From CAZADH01 sp964483805 (GTDB lineage: Bacteria; Muiribacteriota; Ozemobacteria; Ozemobacterales; Ozemobacteraceae): a stretch of 64,000 nt of DNA. The position numbers were made by a program, and so were the translations under genes. Positions 26,199-35,208 of the stretch are shown here, piece after piece. The DNA is taken from NCBI GenBank assembly GCA_964483805.1, contig CAZADH010000007.1, forward strand, positions 1-64,000, given 5' to 3'. Each line of letters begins with the position of its first letter. Positions within the stretch are counted from its first letter, which is position 1. Below the pieces are notes generated by a model. The model saw only the letters and a program-made list of their open reading frames with translations. It was not told where the DNA came from and ran no database searches.

Positions 26199-26721
26199 CT
26201 TCGAACCCCACGAGCTTCTCGAGGACGACCTCGCCCTTGCGAAACCCACTCAACTGCGAGCGCACGGTCACCCGTACCAACAGCAACCGGTCGGTGCGGT
26301 CGATCATCTCGACCTTGCGCTCGAATCGCTTGAAGTCCTCGGGGTAGGCGAGCATCGTCCCGTCGTCGAGTCGCTGGTCGCACACCGGCATGAACGTCCC
26401 GCGGCCGAGCATCGCAAACAGTTTATGCCCCGGGTTCTGCCGGATCCGCTGCAACGGCCCAAACCCCAATCCCGCCACCCACTCGAGCGCTTCGTGGGCC
26501 AGTTCATACGCCACCGTTTCATGATATGCGTCGAGCGTGTCGCGGCTCGACGTCGAGAACAGGTTGAAGAGAAACACCAGCGCCGTCATCAGGAACACGA
26601 CCGCCAGAAGAATCTCGAAGAGCGTCATGCCGGTGCGACATACGCGATATTGACGACGTATCCCGACGCGAAATGCCGGCCCCCGCTGGGTGGTGGCGAT
26701 GCTGCTCACGCGCTGCGTCAC
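26191..26721 (-). CDS. Type IV pilus minor pseudopilin (PilV/GspI-like)
   Basis: A 176-residue protein with a prepilin cleavage site RTG|MTLFEILLAVVFLMTALVF (Glu5 of the mature protein present). The start at 26721 is a GTG, giving a leader of about 31 residues, longer than usual; no closer start codon precedes the cleavage site. A later GTG at 26709 is also possible. It lies between the large PilX-like gene (16-base gap) and the PilW-like gene (overlap) in one operon. Confidence 0.8.
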   Translation of the reverse strand: MTQRVSSIATTQRGPAFRVGIRRQYRVCRTGMTLFEILLAVVFLMTALVFLFNLFSTSSRDTLDAYHETVAYELAHEALEWVAGLGFGPLQRIRQNPGHKLFAMLGRGTFMPVCDQRLDDGTMLAYPEDFKRFERKVEMIDRTDRLLLVRVTVRSQLSGFRKGEVVLEKLVGFEDD

Positions 26722-26737
26722 CTGTTGGCGCCTGGTT

Positions 26738-28798
26738 TCACGGTGGGGTTGGCGCGCGGTCGTATTCGCAATACAGCGTGCGCAACTGCGGGCCGAGCCA
26801 TATATTGTAAAGATCCGGTCCGTTCAGCCGGTCGGGATCATACGTCACGGTGTTCTTCCGGCCGCCGCCGGCCGCCATGCGATCGAGCCCCAGCCGGTCG
26901 GCCACGATGTTGCCCGTGACCACCGCGGGCTGCAGGTTGAAATCGACCATCGAGCTGTACCCGGCGTTCTGCCCGTAGCGATAATCGAGCGCCACCAACG
27001 ACGCCTCGATCGCCCCAGGCTCGACCGTGTTGCACTCGATGTCGTTGCGTACTGTGTAGAGAATGCACGGCCCGTCATTGTTCTGATTGACCCGCGTGAA
27101 TGAGCCCTGCACCTTGATGCCGCTCAAGCCGACGATGATGCCCTTGCCTTGATACCGCAGCCCCTTCTTCAGAGCCAGCGGCTGCTCGACCGCGATCAGC
27201 CCGTTGAGCCGCAACACGTTCTGCGACGCATCATACAGGGCGCTGTCGTACAGGTCGGCCTCGCGCCGGAAGATGTGCGAGCGCAGTAAATACGACGTAA
27301 ACGGCATGAAATCCGGATACTGCTCCGGGCCATTCTTGCCGAACAAAGCCGGCAGATTCGCGTTGGCCGGCGGGTTGCGCTCGTCGTAGCGCGGCTTGAT
27401 CTTGAACGGGAACATCTCGTTGGGCTGCGACTTCAACACGGTCTTGTCGCGGTCTTCCATGAGTTTGACCAGATCGTACAGTTCCTTGTTGGTGCCGGTC
27501 ATGCCGTTGATCTGCTGCGACGTGAAATACTTCACATCGACCTTCATGTTCGGATTGCTCTCGCACTTCTGTTTGACCGTGTCGTTGACCTGCGCGTTGT
27601 CGGTGAGGTTCGTCAGATCGACCTCGAACGCCGAGGTTTGCCAGAAGCGTTGGCGCAGGTTCCCCTGAATCTGCTGGCAGACCCCTGTGTCCGCATCCTG
27701 CTCGCCCAGCACCTGCACGCCTTTTTCTTTGTTGCTGTCTTTGCCGGTGACCTTGTTGAAGAAATGCTCGAACACCGCGCGAATGCGGGCCATCAAGGCC
27801 TGCCAGAACGTCTGCCCGGGAACGAGCGGTTTGTAATCGAGCGTGAACGTGCCCTTCACCCGGTCGGGGAAGAAATTGATGTTGCCGCCCGCGGTCTGCA
27901 CCTGCTGTGCCGCGTCGCGCACCGCCTGCTCGATCTGCCCAGTCAAGGTTGGCATGCACTGCTTCAGGATGTTCCAGTTGACCTCGATCGGCGGTGGCGG
28001 ATCGGGCATCATGTGTTGCAGTTTTTCATTGATATTGATGAAGACGTATTTGTCGGCATCGGGTGTCGTTCCGCAGCCGAGAAAGATCTTGCCGAGTTTG
28101 CTGCTGTTGGGTTGAATGAACGCCAGGCCGACACTGTCATTGTTGAGCGACTTCGCCGACAACTGGTTGAATTCGCCGAGTGCATCGCGAATGTAAAGAA
28201 TATAGTCGTTGGTTGCGCTGGTGAAATAGCCACGCCCAGGGCGATTCGCAAAATTGCTGCGCAGACACACGTTCTTCAAATCGTGCTCGAACACGAAGCG
28301 CGATCGCCGCTGCTTGCCCTTGTGGCTGAGCGTGACCTCGAAATCGAGGCGCAGCGTCGCCTGATACTCGTTGCCGTATTTGCGGGTACCGCCACCTTCT
28401 TCGACCAGGCGGTCATCGAGATCTTTCACACTGATGGTGCACGTCAGATCGACGAGGCCGCCGGCGGCAAGCCGTCGCATCATCTCACGGGTTTCCGGAA
28501 AACGGGTGAGCGGGTACACCACGTTCGTGCGCGCCCGACCGGGCGTCTCGAGCATCGTCGCGAGCGCGGTGTCGCTCTTCAGCGCCGCGGTGAAGCCGGC
28601 CCGAAACTCGGCGGCCGCACTCTCGGCGAAAATCCGGGCCATGTCGTCGCGGTAGAACACGCTCATGATGTTCTTCGAGTGCAGGCTGTACGACAGAAAC
28701 ATGTAGCCCAGCAGCGCCAACAGCGTGATCAGAAAGATTGCGAGCGGCAACACGACGCCGGCCCGCGACGTTGTGACCTCGTGCAGTCTTCGGTGCAT
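26738..28798 (-). CDS. Large PilX/GspK-like pilus assembly protein
   Basis: A 686-residue protein beginning with a short leader and a prepilin-like helix (SRAGVVLPLAIFLITLLALLGYMFLSYS), followed by a large exported domain with several cysteines. This pattern fits PilX_N/GspK-type proteins, which cap pseudopili, but the length is about twice that of known GspK. ATG 28798 is used; a GTG 2 codons upstream (28804) is possible. It is first of three pseudopilin genes. The mature domain matches nothing I recognise. Two TACN3GTA palindromes lie within it (27048-27060 and 27289-27301). Confidence 0.72.
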   Translation of the reverse strand: MHRRLHEVTTSRAGVVLPLAIFLITLLALLGYMFLSYSLHSKNIMSVFYRDDMARIFAESAAAEFRAGFTAALKSDTALATMLETPGRARTNVVYPLTRFPETREMMRRLAAGGLVDLTCTISVKDLDDRLVEEGGGTRKYGNEYQATLRLDFEVTLSHKGKQRRSRFVFEHDLKNVCLRSNFANRPGRGYFTSATNDYILYIRDALGEFNQLSAKSLNNDSVGLAFIQPNSSKLGKIFLGCGTTPDADKYVFININEKLQHMMPDPPPPIEVNWNILKQCMPTLTGQIEQAVRDAAQQVQTAGGNINFFPDRVKGTFTLDYKPLVPGQTFWQALMARIRAVFEHFFNKVTGKDSNKEKGVQVLGEQDADTGVCQQIQGNLRQRFWQTSAFEVDLTNLTDNAQVNDTVKQKCESNPNMKVDVKYFTSQQINGMTGTNKELYDLVKLMEDRDKTVLKSQPNEMFPFKIKPRYDERNPPANANLPALFGKNGPEQYPDFMPFTSYLLRSHIFRREADLYDSALYDASQNVLRLNGLIAVEQPLALKKGLRYQGKGIIVGLSGIKVQGSFTRVNQNNDGPCILYTVRNDIECNTVEPGAIEASLVALDYRYGQNAGYSSMVDFNLQPAVVTGNIVADRLGLDRMAAGGGRKNTVTYDPDRLNGPDLYNIWLGPQLRTLYCEYDRAPTPP

Positions 28799-28969
28799 GC
28801 TCACGTCTGCATTCTAGGAGCGATGGGTATCTGCGTCAAATCAACCGCGCGCCCGAAACTCGCTGCGACGCCACGACGAATCCGCTGAACCCCGTGGTAA
28901 GATCACGAATGAGGCAGGTTTCTGCCATGCTTGGAAACCGGCCTCCATCAGGACCAAGGAGAACCGCAC

Positions 28970-29833
28970 GTGTCGCGTCGCTCGCGTCTGCTACTCGTCA
29001 ACGCCGACGACTTCGGGCAGCATCCCCAGGTGAATGCGGCGATTGTCGCTGCGCACACGCGAGGCATCCTTACCGGTGCCAGCATCATGGCCGGCGCCCC
29101 GGCCGCAGACGAAGCCGTCGCCCTGGCGCGCGCTCACCCGACGCTCGATTTGGGCATTCATCTCACCCTGACCGGCGAACGTGCGGTGGCGCCTGCCGCC
29201 TCGCTGGGCGGGTTGATCGACGCAGCCGGACGCTTGCCGCGCAGTTACCCTGGCCTGGTCTCGGGTATCGTTCGCGGCACGATCTCGCTCGCCGCGGTGG
29301 CAAGAGAACTGCATGCCCAGATCGAATGGGTCGTCTCGCGCGGAGTCGCTATCACCCATCTCGACAGCCACCAACATCTGCATCTGTTGCCACCGATCCT
29401 GCCGCTGGTCTTGCGCCTGGCCCACGAGTTCGGGGGATTGGCGGTGCGCATGCCCGTCGAACGCGCGTGCGTAGGCGCGTATCCCGCCGCTTTCGTTGGT
29501 CTTGGCCGGCGGGCCGAGTGGATGCTGCTCTCGACGCTGGCATTGCGCGCGCGCGCGCGCGCCGCCGCCGCAGGAATCCGCTTTGCCCCGCGGTTTCACG
29601 GCATGTGGGCCTCCGGTGCGCTCAGCGCCGATCTCCTGCTGGCTTTTCTCGCCAGTCCCGGGGCGCAACCGCGCGAGATCATCTGTCACCCGGCCTTGCA
29701 CGATGGCGCCCTCGACGGCTGCCGCCCCGCGCACTACCGCGGCGCTCTCGAACTGGCGGCCCTGACCGACGCGCGCGTGCGGGACCGTGTAATTGATTGT
29801 AAATACAGGCCGGGGACGTTCTCAGATCTCTGA
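28970..29833 (+). CDS. ChbG/YdjC (HpnK-like) carbohydrate deacetylase
   Basis: A 287-residue polysaccharide deacetylase of the YdjC family. The metal site is visible: LLVNADDFGQHP (Asp-Asp), GIHLTLTGE, THLDSHQHLHLLP (His) and ICHPALHDG. In the family the reaction is removal of N-acetyl groups from diacetylchitobiose-6-phosphate or hopanoid/glycolipid sugars. Start GTG at 28970 with AAGGAG 8 bases upstream. It has no signal peptide, so it is cytoplasmic. It is divergent from the pseudopilin operon and has no sugar PTS or hopanoid gene beside it, so the substrate is open. Confidence 0.9.
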   Translation: MSRRSRLLLVNADDFGQHPQVNAAIVAAHTRGILTGASIMAGAPAADEAVALARAHPTLDLGIHLTLTGERAVAPAASLGGLIDAAGRLPRSYPGLVSGIVRGTISLAAVARELHAQIEWVVSRGVAITHLDSHQHLHLLPPILPLVLRLAHEFGGLAVRMPVERACVGAYPAAFVGLGRRAEWMLLSTLALRARARAAAAGIRFAPRFHGMWASGALSADLLLAFLASPGAQPREIICHPALHDGALDGCRPAHYRGALELAALTDARVRDRVIDCKYRPGTFSDL

Positions 29834-29962
29834 TCTTACTCAGGATGGGGCCGGGTCCCGACCACCCCTGGCGGACAGGAACCTCACTGCCACCGCGATT
29901 CCACGCCGCGGCGACAAAGCTCGGTTGCCGCCGCGTGTCGCTGCCAGTCCGGTGCGGGTGTT

Positions 29963-30547
29963 CTACTTTCCTTTCTGCGGGACAACCGTGATCGAGTAGG
30001 CGGTGTCTTCATTAGACCCACCCCGCCGGAATGTGAAGGTCCAACCGCGGTGAGTCCAGACCGTGTTCTTGTAACCGCTTTCCTTGGCTCCGGCCTTCCC
30101 ATCTCCAGCCTGTTTTTTCAACCAGGCCAGCAGATCCTTGGTCGGGGCTTCTTCGCCATCCAGAACGATCTGGGCGATCTTGCCGGATGCGTCCCAATCG
30201 ATGTACAGGGTCACCGGCGACGACTCGGGGGTGACCTGGAAGTCGTATTGCAGGCGGCTCTTCTCCTCCATCTCGGTGCTGTCGCCAATGACCTTGGTGA
30301 GCGCCGCGTTCAGCACTTCACGCTTGACGTCTTTGCCAACGAGCACCTCGACGCCTTTGAGGTTCAGCGGAAACTCCGAAGGGTCGGTAGCTTGCGCGGT
30401 GTCTGAAGCTGTCGCCGACGCGATCGACCCTGCCGTGACCGTCGAGGTCGGTGACGCGACGGGTTCGCTGGCCGTGGCCGACAAGACCGGGCAAGCGGTC
30501 GAGAGCAGAAGCGCAAAGAAAAACGGAACGCAGTTCTTGATGGTCAT
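29963..30547 (-). CDS. Secreted protein of unknown function
   Basis: A 194-residue protein with a signal peptide (MTIKNCVPFFFALLLSTACPVLSATA), a Ser/Thr/Ala-rich linker, then a compact alpha/beta domain (GVEVLVGKDVKREVL, LYIDWDASGKIAQIVLDG, WTHRGWTFTFRR). I do not recognise the fold. The ATG has an AAGGAG site at good distance. A CTTACAATGTATG palindrome (30557-30569) overlaps that ribosome site, so a protein binding there could block translation or transcription. Confidence 0.75.
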   Translation of the reverse strand: MTIKNCVPFFFALLLSTACPVLSATASEPVASPTSTVTAGSIASATASDTAQATDPSEFPLNLKGVEVLVGKDVKREVLNAALTKVIGDSTEMEEKSRLQYDFQVTPESSPVTLYIDWDASGKIAQIVLDGEEAPTKDLLAWLKKQAGDGKAGAKESGYKNTVWTHRGWTFTFRRGGSNEDTAYSITVVPQKGK

Positions 30548-30779
30548 GGGATTCTCCTTACAATGTATGGCACAATGGACTCATGGACGCGCTCACGAGG
30601 GCGGCCAATGCGCTGGCGACAACGCCGCCCTTGCCCCCGTGGGGGAAGCGAGACTCTAGCACGAACCCAATCGATGGGCAACAACCGATTCGTCGCTTTC
30701 TTCGTCTTCTGAATTGAAAAAGCAACTAATGAAACGAATGCCGAGATAGATTCTTGCATTGATTTGTGTCAAATCGGGT

Positions 30780-30808
30780 TTGGAAAACCGGCGCCGTTTT
30801 GTTATAGT
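30780..30808 (+). promoter_or_regulatory. Sigma70-type promoter
   Basis: TTGGAA (30780-30785), 17-base spacer, TATAGT (30803-30808), in a distinctly A+T-rich stretch about 70 bases before the start of the secreted protein gene at 30878. A good match to the consensus. Confidence 0.65.
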
Positions 30809-30877
30809 TTTCCCCTTCCATTCCGTTTTTCGCCGGTGTATTTCGCAGCCCAACGTCAGCGCAAAGGATCCTTCCCC

Positions 30878-31465
30878 ATGAGAAAAGCCGTCGCCATTCT
30901 TCTGTTTGCCTCATTTTTTGCCTGTTCCGCATCGGGTTACGCCAAAGACGTTAAGAAGCCCGCGGCCGCGGCATCCTCGAAACAAGCAATCGGCACGCAA
31001 GGAAGCGAACCCGCGGTGGTCGATCTGAACCGCGAGAATCCGATCGATCGCGCATTCGCGAAGGGGTTCGCCGAAGCCCAGGCAACGCCCGAAATCCAGT
31101 TGGTCAGCGAAGCGTATCTCGAGGCCTGGAAAGCGGAGATGGCCAATGCGGCCGCCGCCGTGAAGAAATCGTTCACGCATCGGGACGACGACAAACGCGT
31201 CGAGGATTATCTCGCTGCCTACGACACCTTGATCGGTAAAGCGTTTGATCTGGAGATGCTCAACTGGGTTTCCGACTCGGAAGAGTCGATCGCCAGCCGC
31301 TCGTTCGGCACCGGTGCCACGGGTGCCGCGATGCTGACCCAGGGCCGGCTGTACAAACAGGCAACGCTGAACCTGATCACCCACCTGCAAGCCAATCCTG
31401 ATGTCACCTACACCTTTCTCTACAACGGCAAGGGGGTCGACCTCAAGCAGGGCTCAGCCCGATAA
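30878..31465 (+). CDS. Secreted protein of unknown function
   Basis: A 195-residue protein with an N-terminal signal (KAVAILLFASFFACSASGYA; the Cys could also be lipidated but the -3/-1 residues are poor). The mature part is mostly helical and charged (FAKGFAEAQATPEIQLVSEAYLEAW; RDDDKRVEDYLAAYDTLIGKAF). No domain recognised. AAAGGA ribosome site and a clear promoter at 30780-30808. The next gene downstream has its own -10, so this is likely a single-gene transcript. Confidence 0.75.
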   Translation: MRKAVAILLFASFFACSASGYAKDVKKPAAAASSKQAIGTQGSEPAVVDLNRENPIDRAFAKGFAEAQATPEIQLVSEAYLEAWKAEMANAAAAVKKSFTHRDDDKRVEDYLAAYDTLIGKAFDLEMLNWVSDSEESIASRSFGTGATGAAMLTQGRLYKQATLNLITHLQANPDVTYTFLYNGKGVDLKQGSAR

Positions 31466-31510
31466 CAAGCGGGCACCGGGAGACCCTGGCTCAGTACCCC
31501 TCCGGTTGGG

Positions 31511-31516
31511 TATAAT
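31511..31516 (+). promoter_or_regulatory. Perfect -10 box TATAAT with extended TGGG
   Basis: TTGGGTATAATGACA about 30 bases upstream of the start at 31547. The -35 region (around 31487-31493, TGGCTC) is weak. Confidence 0.5.
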
Positions 31517-31546
31517 GACACGAGAAACCCACCACGGAGAACGCTT

Positions 31547-33103
31547 ATGCAAACGCGCTTTCCTCGCCGCTGTCTGCCTTCGCCCCGTCTGAGCCTGCTC
31601 GCCGTCGCGCTGGTCATGGTGGTGCTGGCCGGCGTGCCGTGCCCTGCCTGGGATTGCGACGAAGCCCATCCAACCATCAACGAACTGGCCGGCAAGCACT
31701 TCATCATGAAAAGCCAGTCGACGCTGTTCGGCACCAAATACCAGCAAGCGCCGGTCGATTTCCGCATGGTGTTTGCCGGGCGCTCCTACGCCAGCGGCAA
31801 AGGACCTCTCTCGTGGTCGAAGCGCGAGACGAGCACTGAAGCCAACACGCTGCAGTGGCTGGCGCGCGGCGGTCATGACGCCGACATGCCCGAGATGGTC
31901 ATGGGCTTCCGGCACTTCTACGATCCGGTCTACGAGCCGCGCTATCTGACCTGGTTGAGTCGCAAGGTGCGCGTCCCGAAGGCGGCCGACGGTATGTCGA
32001 TCGACGACTATTTCGATTCGTTCGATTACCGCGCCGACGATTGGAACCCGCGCCGCGAACTGGTCAACGGTAACACCGATCGCGTTCCCTTGCCGCACCT
32101 GATCGATCCGAAGATCGACGGAATCACCTGGGGCCTGAGCCACCCCCAGAACGAGCATTCGTGGGAACACGGTCTGCAAGCATACAAAGCGGCATTCGAA
32201 GACGACAAAGCCGCGTTTGGATCCCTGACCCGCTCCCAAATGTATGGCAAGGCATTTCGCGCGCTTGGTGAGACGATGCATCTGCTCGGTGACATGACCC
32301 AGCCCTCGCACGTCCGGGCCGATTCGCACTCGCTCTACGAGCCGCTCGAGAAGACGATTCGCGCGACCGTGATCCACCAGGTTGTCGGTGAGAACTGGCG
32401 TCGGGCCGATTATCTGCCGACCAGCGACTTCCCGAACGCGCGTGGCCTCTCACCCGAGCAACTGATGAAGCAAACCGCAGCCTGGACCAACGCCCATTTC
32501 TTCAGCAACGACACGATCCACGACTTTGCCCTCGGCGTTTTCCCGCGCAACCGCAAGCGGCCATATCCCAGCCCCAGTCTCTCGAAACTGCGCGAGCAAG
32601 ACGGCACTTTCTATGCAACGTTTGCCGGCGTCGGCGAGGTGCCTCTGGCCAAGAATACAGGTGGGCTGTTCGCCATCGCCCTGGCCAAGAAGGCAAAGCC
32701 CGACCCCGAGAAACTTCGCCTGCACGTGCTGCCCGAAATGGCCGTCGATCAGGCCCGGGTCCTGATGCCGATCGCCATCCATGTCTGTGCCGAGCTGATC
32801 GACCGATTCTTCCCGACGCTGACAATGTCGCTGGCACTCGAACCCGAGGACGGCCGCACCTGGCGCGCGACGGGCACGTTGACGCACGATGTGGCGAGCG
32901 ATCCGGCCTGGACGAAGCTGGGCGCGATCAGCTACACCGGTGCCGGTCAATTGGTCGTCAACGGCCAGCGTCAGGTCGAGTGCAACTTCGTGCGCGGGGT
33001 CATGACCCCGGTGTCGCTCGATCTGGTGAAGGGCGACAAGGTCATGCTCGTGGTCACCGCCGGCGCTCGTATCGTCCGCAGCGGATCTGTCAGCGCGCGC
33101 TGA
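31547..33103 (+). CDS. Secreted phospholipase C / S1-P1 nuclease-like protein
   Basis: A 518-residue protein with a signal peptide (cleavage likely after PCPA, leaving an N-terminal Trp) and a zinc-dependent PLC/S1-P1 type pattern: W-DCDEAHPTINELAGKHF at the mature N-terminus, and GETMHLLGDMTQPSHVRADSH (about residues 243-263), which is the H-x3-D...H metal-binding helix pair of that fold. In these enzymes Trp1 and the His/Asp residues bind three zinc ions and hydrolyse phosphodiesters. The last 90 residues form a separate beta-rich domain. GGAGAA ribosome site. Lipid or nucleic-acid substrate undecided. Confidence 0.75.
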   Translation: MQTRFPRRCLPSPRLSLLAVALVMVVLAGVPCPAWDCDEAHPTINELAGKHFIMKSQSTLFGTKYQQAPVDFRMVFAGRSYASGKGPLSWSKRETSTEANTLQWLARGGHDADMPEMVMGFRHFYDPVYEPRYLTWLSRKVRVPKAADGMSIDDYFDSFDYRADDWNPRRELVNGNTDRVPLPHLIDPKIDGITWGLSHPQNEHSWEHGLQAYKAAFEDDKAAFGSLTRSQMYGKAFRALGETMHLLGDMTQPSHVRADSHSLYEPLEKTIRATVIHQVVGENWRRADYLPTSDFPNARGLSPEQLMKQTAAWTNAHFFSNDTIHDFALGVFPRNRKRPYPSPSLSKLREQDGTFYATFAGVGEVPLAKNTGGLFAIALAKKAKPDPEKLRLHVLPEMAVDQARVLMPIAIHVCAELIDRFFPTLTMSLALEPEDGRTWRATGTLTHDVASDPAWTKLGAISYTGAGQLVVNGQRQVECNFVRGVMTPVSLDLVKGDKVMLVVTAGARIVRSGSVSAR

Positions 33104-33115
33104 GGTGCGCCCCGG

Positions 33116-33589
33116 TCACTTGACCTTGATCAGCTCGACCTCGAAATACAACGTCGTCTTTGGCGGAATCACCGGTGGCATGCCCATATCGCCGTAGGCA
33201 ATGGCGGGTGGGATACACAGTTCCCATTTTGCGCCCTCTTTCATCAACTGCAGCGCTTCTGTCCAGCCCTTGATGACGCGATTGACCGGAAAACTGGTCG
33301 TTGAGCCGCGTTGATACGAGCTGTCGAAGTCTTTGCCGTCTTCGAAGCAGCCGCGGTAATGCACTTCGACGATCTGTTCTGCCGTCGGGCTGCGGCCCGT
33401 GCCGGCCTGCACCTCGCGATACCGCAGACCGCTCGGCAGTGCGGTCATGCCGTCGGCCACGATCTTGCGGCCGCTCTGGCCGAACTTCGTCGTCCCGCCA
33501 GCGCTGCTCTTGGCGCCCCCGCCGTCACACCCCGCCGCCAGGGCGAGCACGAATGCCAGTGTCGACACGAGTCCAAATGTTCTATACAT
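33116..33589 (-). CDS. FKBP-type peptidyl-prolyl isomerase lipoprotein
   Basis: A 157-residue lipoprotein (lipobox LAAGC at about residue 21) with one FKBP domain: SGLRYREVQAGTG, VEVHYRGCFEDGKDFDSSY, FPVNRVIKGWTEALQLMKEG, PPAIAYGD, TTLYFEVELI. The active-site aspartate, phenylalanine and tryptophan equivalents are present. It works in the periplasm on protein folding. GAGGAGGAA ribosome site. Convergent with the PLC-like gene with 12 bases between stops. Confidence 0.95.
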   Translation of the reverse strand: MYRTFGLVSTLAFVLALAAGCDGGGAKSSAGGTTKFGQSGRKIVADGMTALPSGLRYREVQAGTGRSPTAEQIVEVHYRGCFEDGKDFDSSYQRGSTTSFPVNRVIKGWTEALQLMKEGAKWELCIPPAIAYGDMGMPPVIPPKTTLYFEVELIKVK

Positions 33590-33776
33590 GATGAAGGTTC
33601 CTCCTCGTGATCAGGTCACCAATCGTTGGTCGGTACCGCGACCGACCCGCTTCCTGTCAATCTTGCCGAGTCCACAGTACTTGTAAAATGTGCCTGGTCG
33701 CCGCACCGGTTCGACCACCGAGACGACCGAGCGCGGCGAAAACCAGGGCGACCCTCGGTCTTGCGCCTGAGCGGCA

Positions 33777-34847
33777 TCAGTGCGTACCGGCCCCGTGGCC
33801 ACCCGTGGCCTTCACCGAGTCGGCCGTCGGGCCACCATCGTCGGGGAGATTGGCCCGCGTGCGCGGCGGGCCGAACCCCCGCACTTCGCTGACGACATAC
33901 AGTGGCCGTCTCTTGACCTCGTTGAAGATGCGGCCGAGATAGTTGCCGATCAAGCCCAGGATCAGCAGTTGCATGCCGCCCAGCGACAGCACGGCAACGA
34001 TGATCGAGGGGAACCCGGGCACGTCGGCGTCGAAAAGAAGAAACCGTATCAGGTAATAAATACCTAATAAGAGCGACGGCACCGCGATGAGTGCACCCAC
34101 GTAGGCGCTGACGGTCAACGGGAAGTTGCTGAACGAGGTCAGACCCGAAAAGGCAAAGCGGATCAGGCGATAGAAACTCCACGTCGTTGTTCCTGCGTAT
34201 CGGGGCGCCGGGTCGTACTCGACGCCGATGTGCTTGAACCCGACCCAGGCGAAAATGCCCTTCATGAACCGGTCGCGTTCCGGCATGTGTCGCATCACCT
34301 CGACGATGCGCCGGTCGATCAGGCGGAAATCGCCGGCACCCCGTGGCAGACGCACGTCTGACAACAGTTCGAAAATCCAGTAGAACGCCATCGACGACAG
34401 TCGCCGCAACGGGGGGTCGGTATCGCGGGTGCGACGCACCGCATAGACCATGTCGTACCCTTCGCGCCACTTCGCCACCATCTCGCCGATCACTTCGGGG
34501 GGATGCTGCAGGTCGGCATCGATGGGGATCACCGCCCGGCCACGGGCTTCATTGATGCCCGCGGTCAGCGCAACGTCTTTGCCGAAATTACGCGACAACC
34601 GTAACAAGCGGATCAGCGTGTCCTGCTCGGCGCGAGCGGTCAATTTCTCCCAGGTGGCGTCGGTGCTGCCGTCATCAATACAGAGTATTTCGAACGACAG
34701 CTCGAGTGGCGCCAGCGCCTCGTGGAGTTTGGTGAAAAAGGCCTCGATATTCGCCTCTTCGTTGTGCATCGGCACCACGATCGAGAGCTGTGGCGTCATG
34801 CTGTCAGCGGCCCCGGGATCGGCCGGTGTCGTCAGCGGGATCGGCAT
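33777..34847 (-). CDS. Family 2 glycosyltransferase, GtrB/DPM1-like, with two membrane helices
   Basis: A 356-residue GT2 enzyme: LSIVVPMHNEEANI, CIDDGSTDATW, DADLQHPPEVI (the DXD-like metal site), AGDFRLIDRRIV, RDRFMKGIFAWVG, then two C-terminal membrane helices (YVGALIAVPSLLLGIYYLI and IIVAVLSLGGMQLLILGLI). This is the polyprenyl-phosphate glucose/mannose synthase group: it loads a sugar onto a lipid carrier for envelope glycosylation. Starts at 34862, 34847 and 34799 are possible; 34847 has AGGAA just upstream. The downstream spacer 33590-33776 shows nothing. Confidence 0.92.
   Translation of the reverse strand: MPIPLTTPADPGAADSMTPQLSIVVPMHNEEANIEAFFTKLHEALAPLELSFEILCIDDGSTDATWEKLTARAEQDTLIRLLRLSRNFGKDVALTAGINEARGRAVIPIDADLQHPPEVIGEMVAKWREGYDMVYAVRRTRDTDPPLRRLSSMAFYWIFELLSDVRLPRGAGDFRLIDRRIVEVMRHMPERDRFMKGIFAWVGFKHIGVEYDPAPRYAGTTTWSFYRLIRFAFSGLTSFSNFPLTVSAYVGALIAVPSLLLGIYYLIRFLLFDADVPGFPSIIVAVLSLGGMQLLILGLIGNYLGRIFNEVKRRPLYVVSEVRGFGPPRTRANLPDDGGPTADSVKATGGHGAGTH
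34677..34689. repeat. Dispersed palindrome AATACAGAGTATT
   Basis: Perfect site inside the glycosyltransferase gene. Confidence 0.85.
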
Positions 34848-34872
34848 GATTCCTGAAACCATGCGGTCTTGT

Positions 34873-35208
34873 TCAGAGCGTAATGGCCTGCTCGGCCCCG
34901 AGCATGCTGGCCACGATTTCGCGCATGTCGCTGATCCGCCCGAACCGCATCTGGTCGCCGAGCCCGTAGAACTCGACGCAGGTGCCGCAGGCCACGAGAT
35001 CGACGCCGTTTCTCGCCAACAATTCGACGGCATCGAGCATCGAAGACTCGCTCGCGAGCAACTTCACCCCCGAGTTGTAGAACAGGATGCGACATGGCCG
35101 CGGCTCGTGCGCATCCAATCGTCGCAACATCGAGGCCATCAGTTTCTGCCCCAGTTCTCGTGAGCCGTTGCCGAGGACGTCACTGCCGACAATGACGACT
35201 TTCTTCAT
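34873..35208 (-). CDS. DsrE-family protein resembling the C-terminal domain of YedF
   Basis: A 111-residue DsrE/F-fold protein. LVACGTCVEFYGLGD matches the conserved Cys-containing loop of YedF, a selenium-metabolism sulfurtransferase-like protein; VVIVGSDVLGNGSRELGQKLM is the N-terminal strand-helix. The TusA-like N-terminal domain of full YedF is missing, so this is a single-domain form. Its start overlaps the stop of the GNAT gene (ATGA). No selD, selA or selB is seen in the window. Confidence 0.82.
   Translation of the reverse strand: MKKVVIVGSDVLGNGSRELGQKLMASMLRRLDAHEPRPCRILFYNSGVKLLASESSMLDAVELLARNGVDLVACGTCVEFYGLGDQMRFGRISDMREIVASMLGAEQAITL

Noticed and set aside
29546..29566. Alternating CG run as a Z-DNA or regulatory element
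   Set aside because: It encodes an Arg/Ala stretch in the ChbG-like gene and is expected in GC-rich coding sequence.
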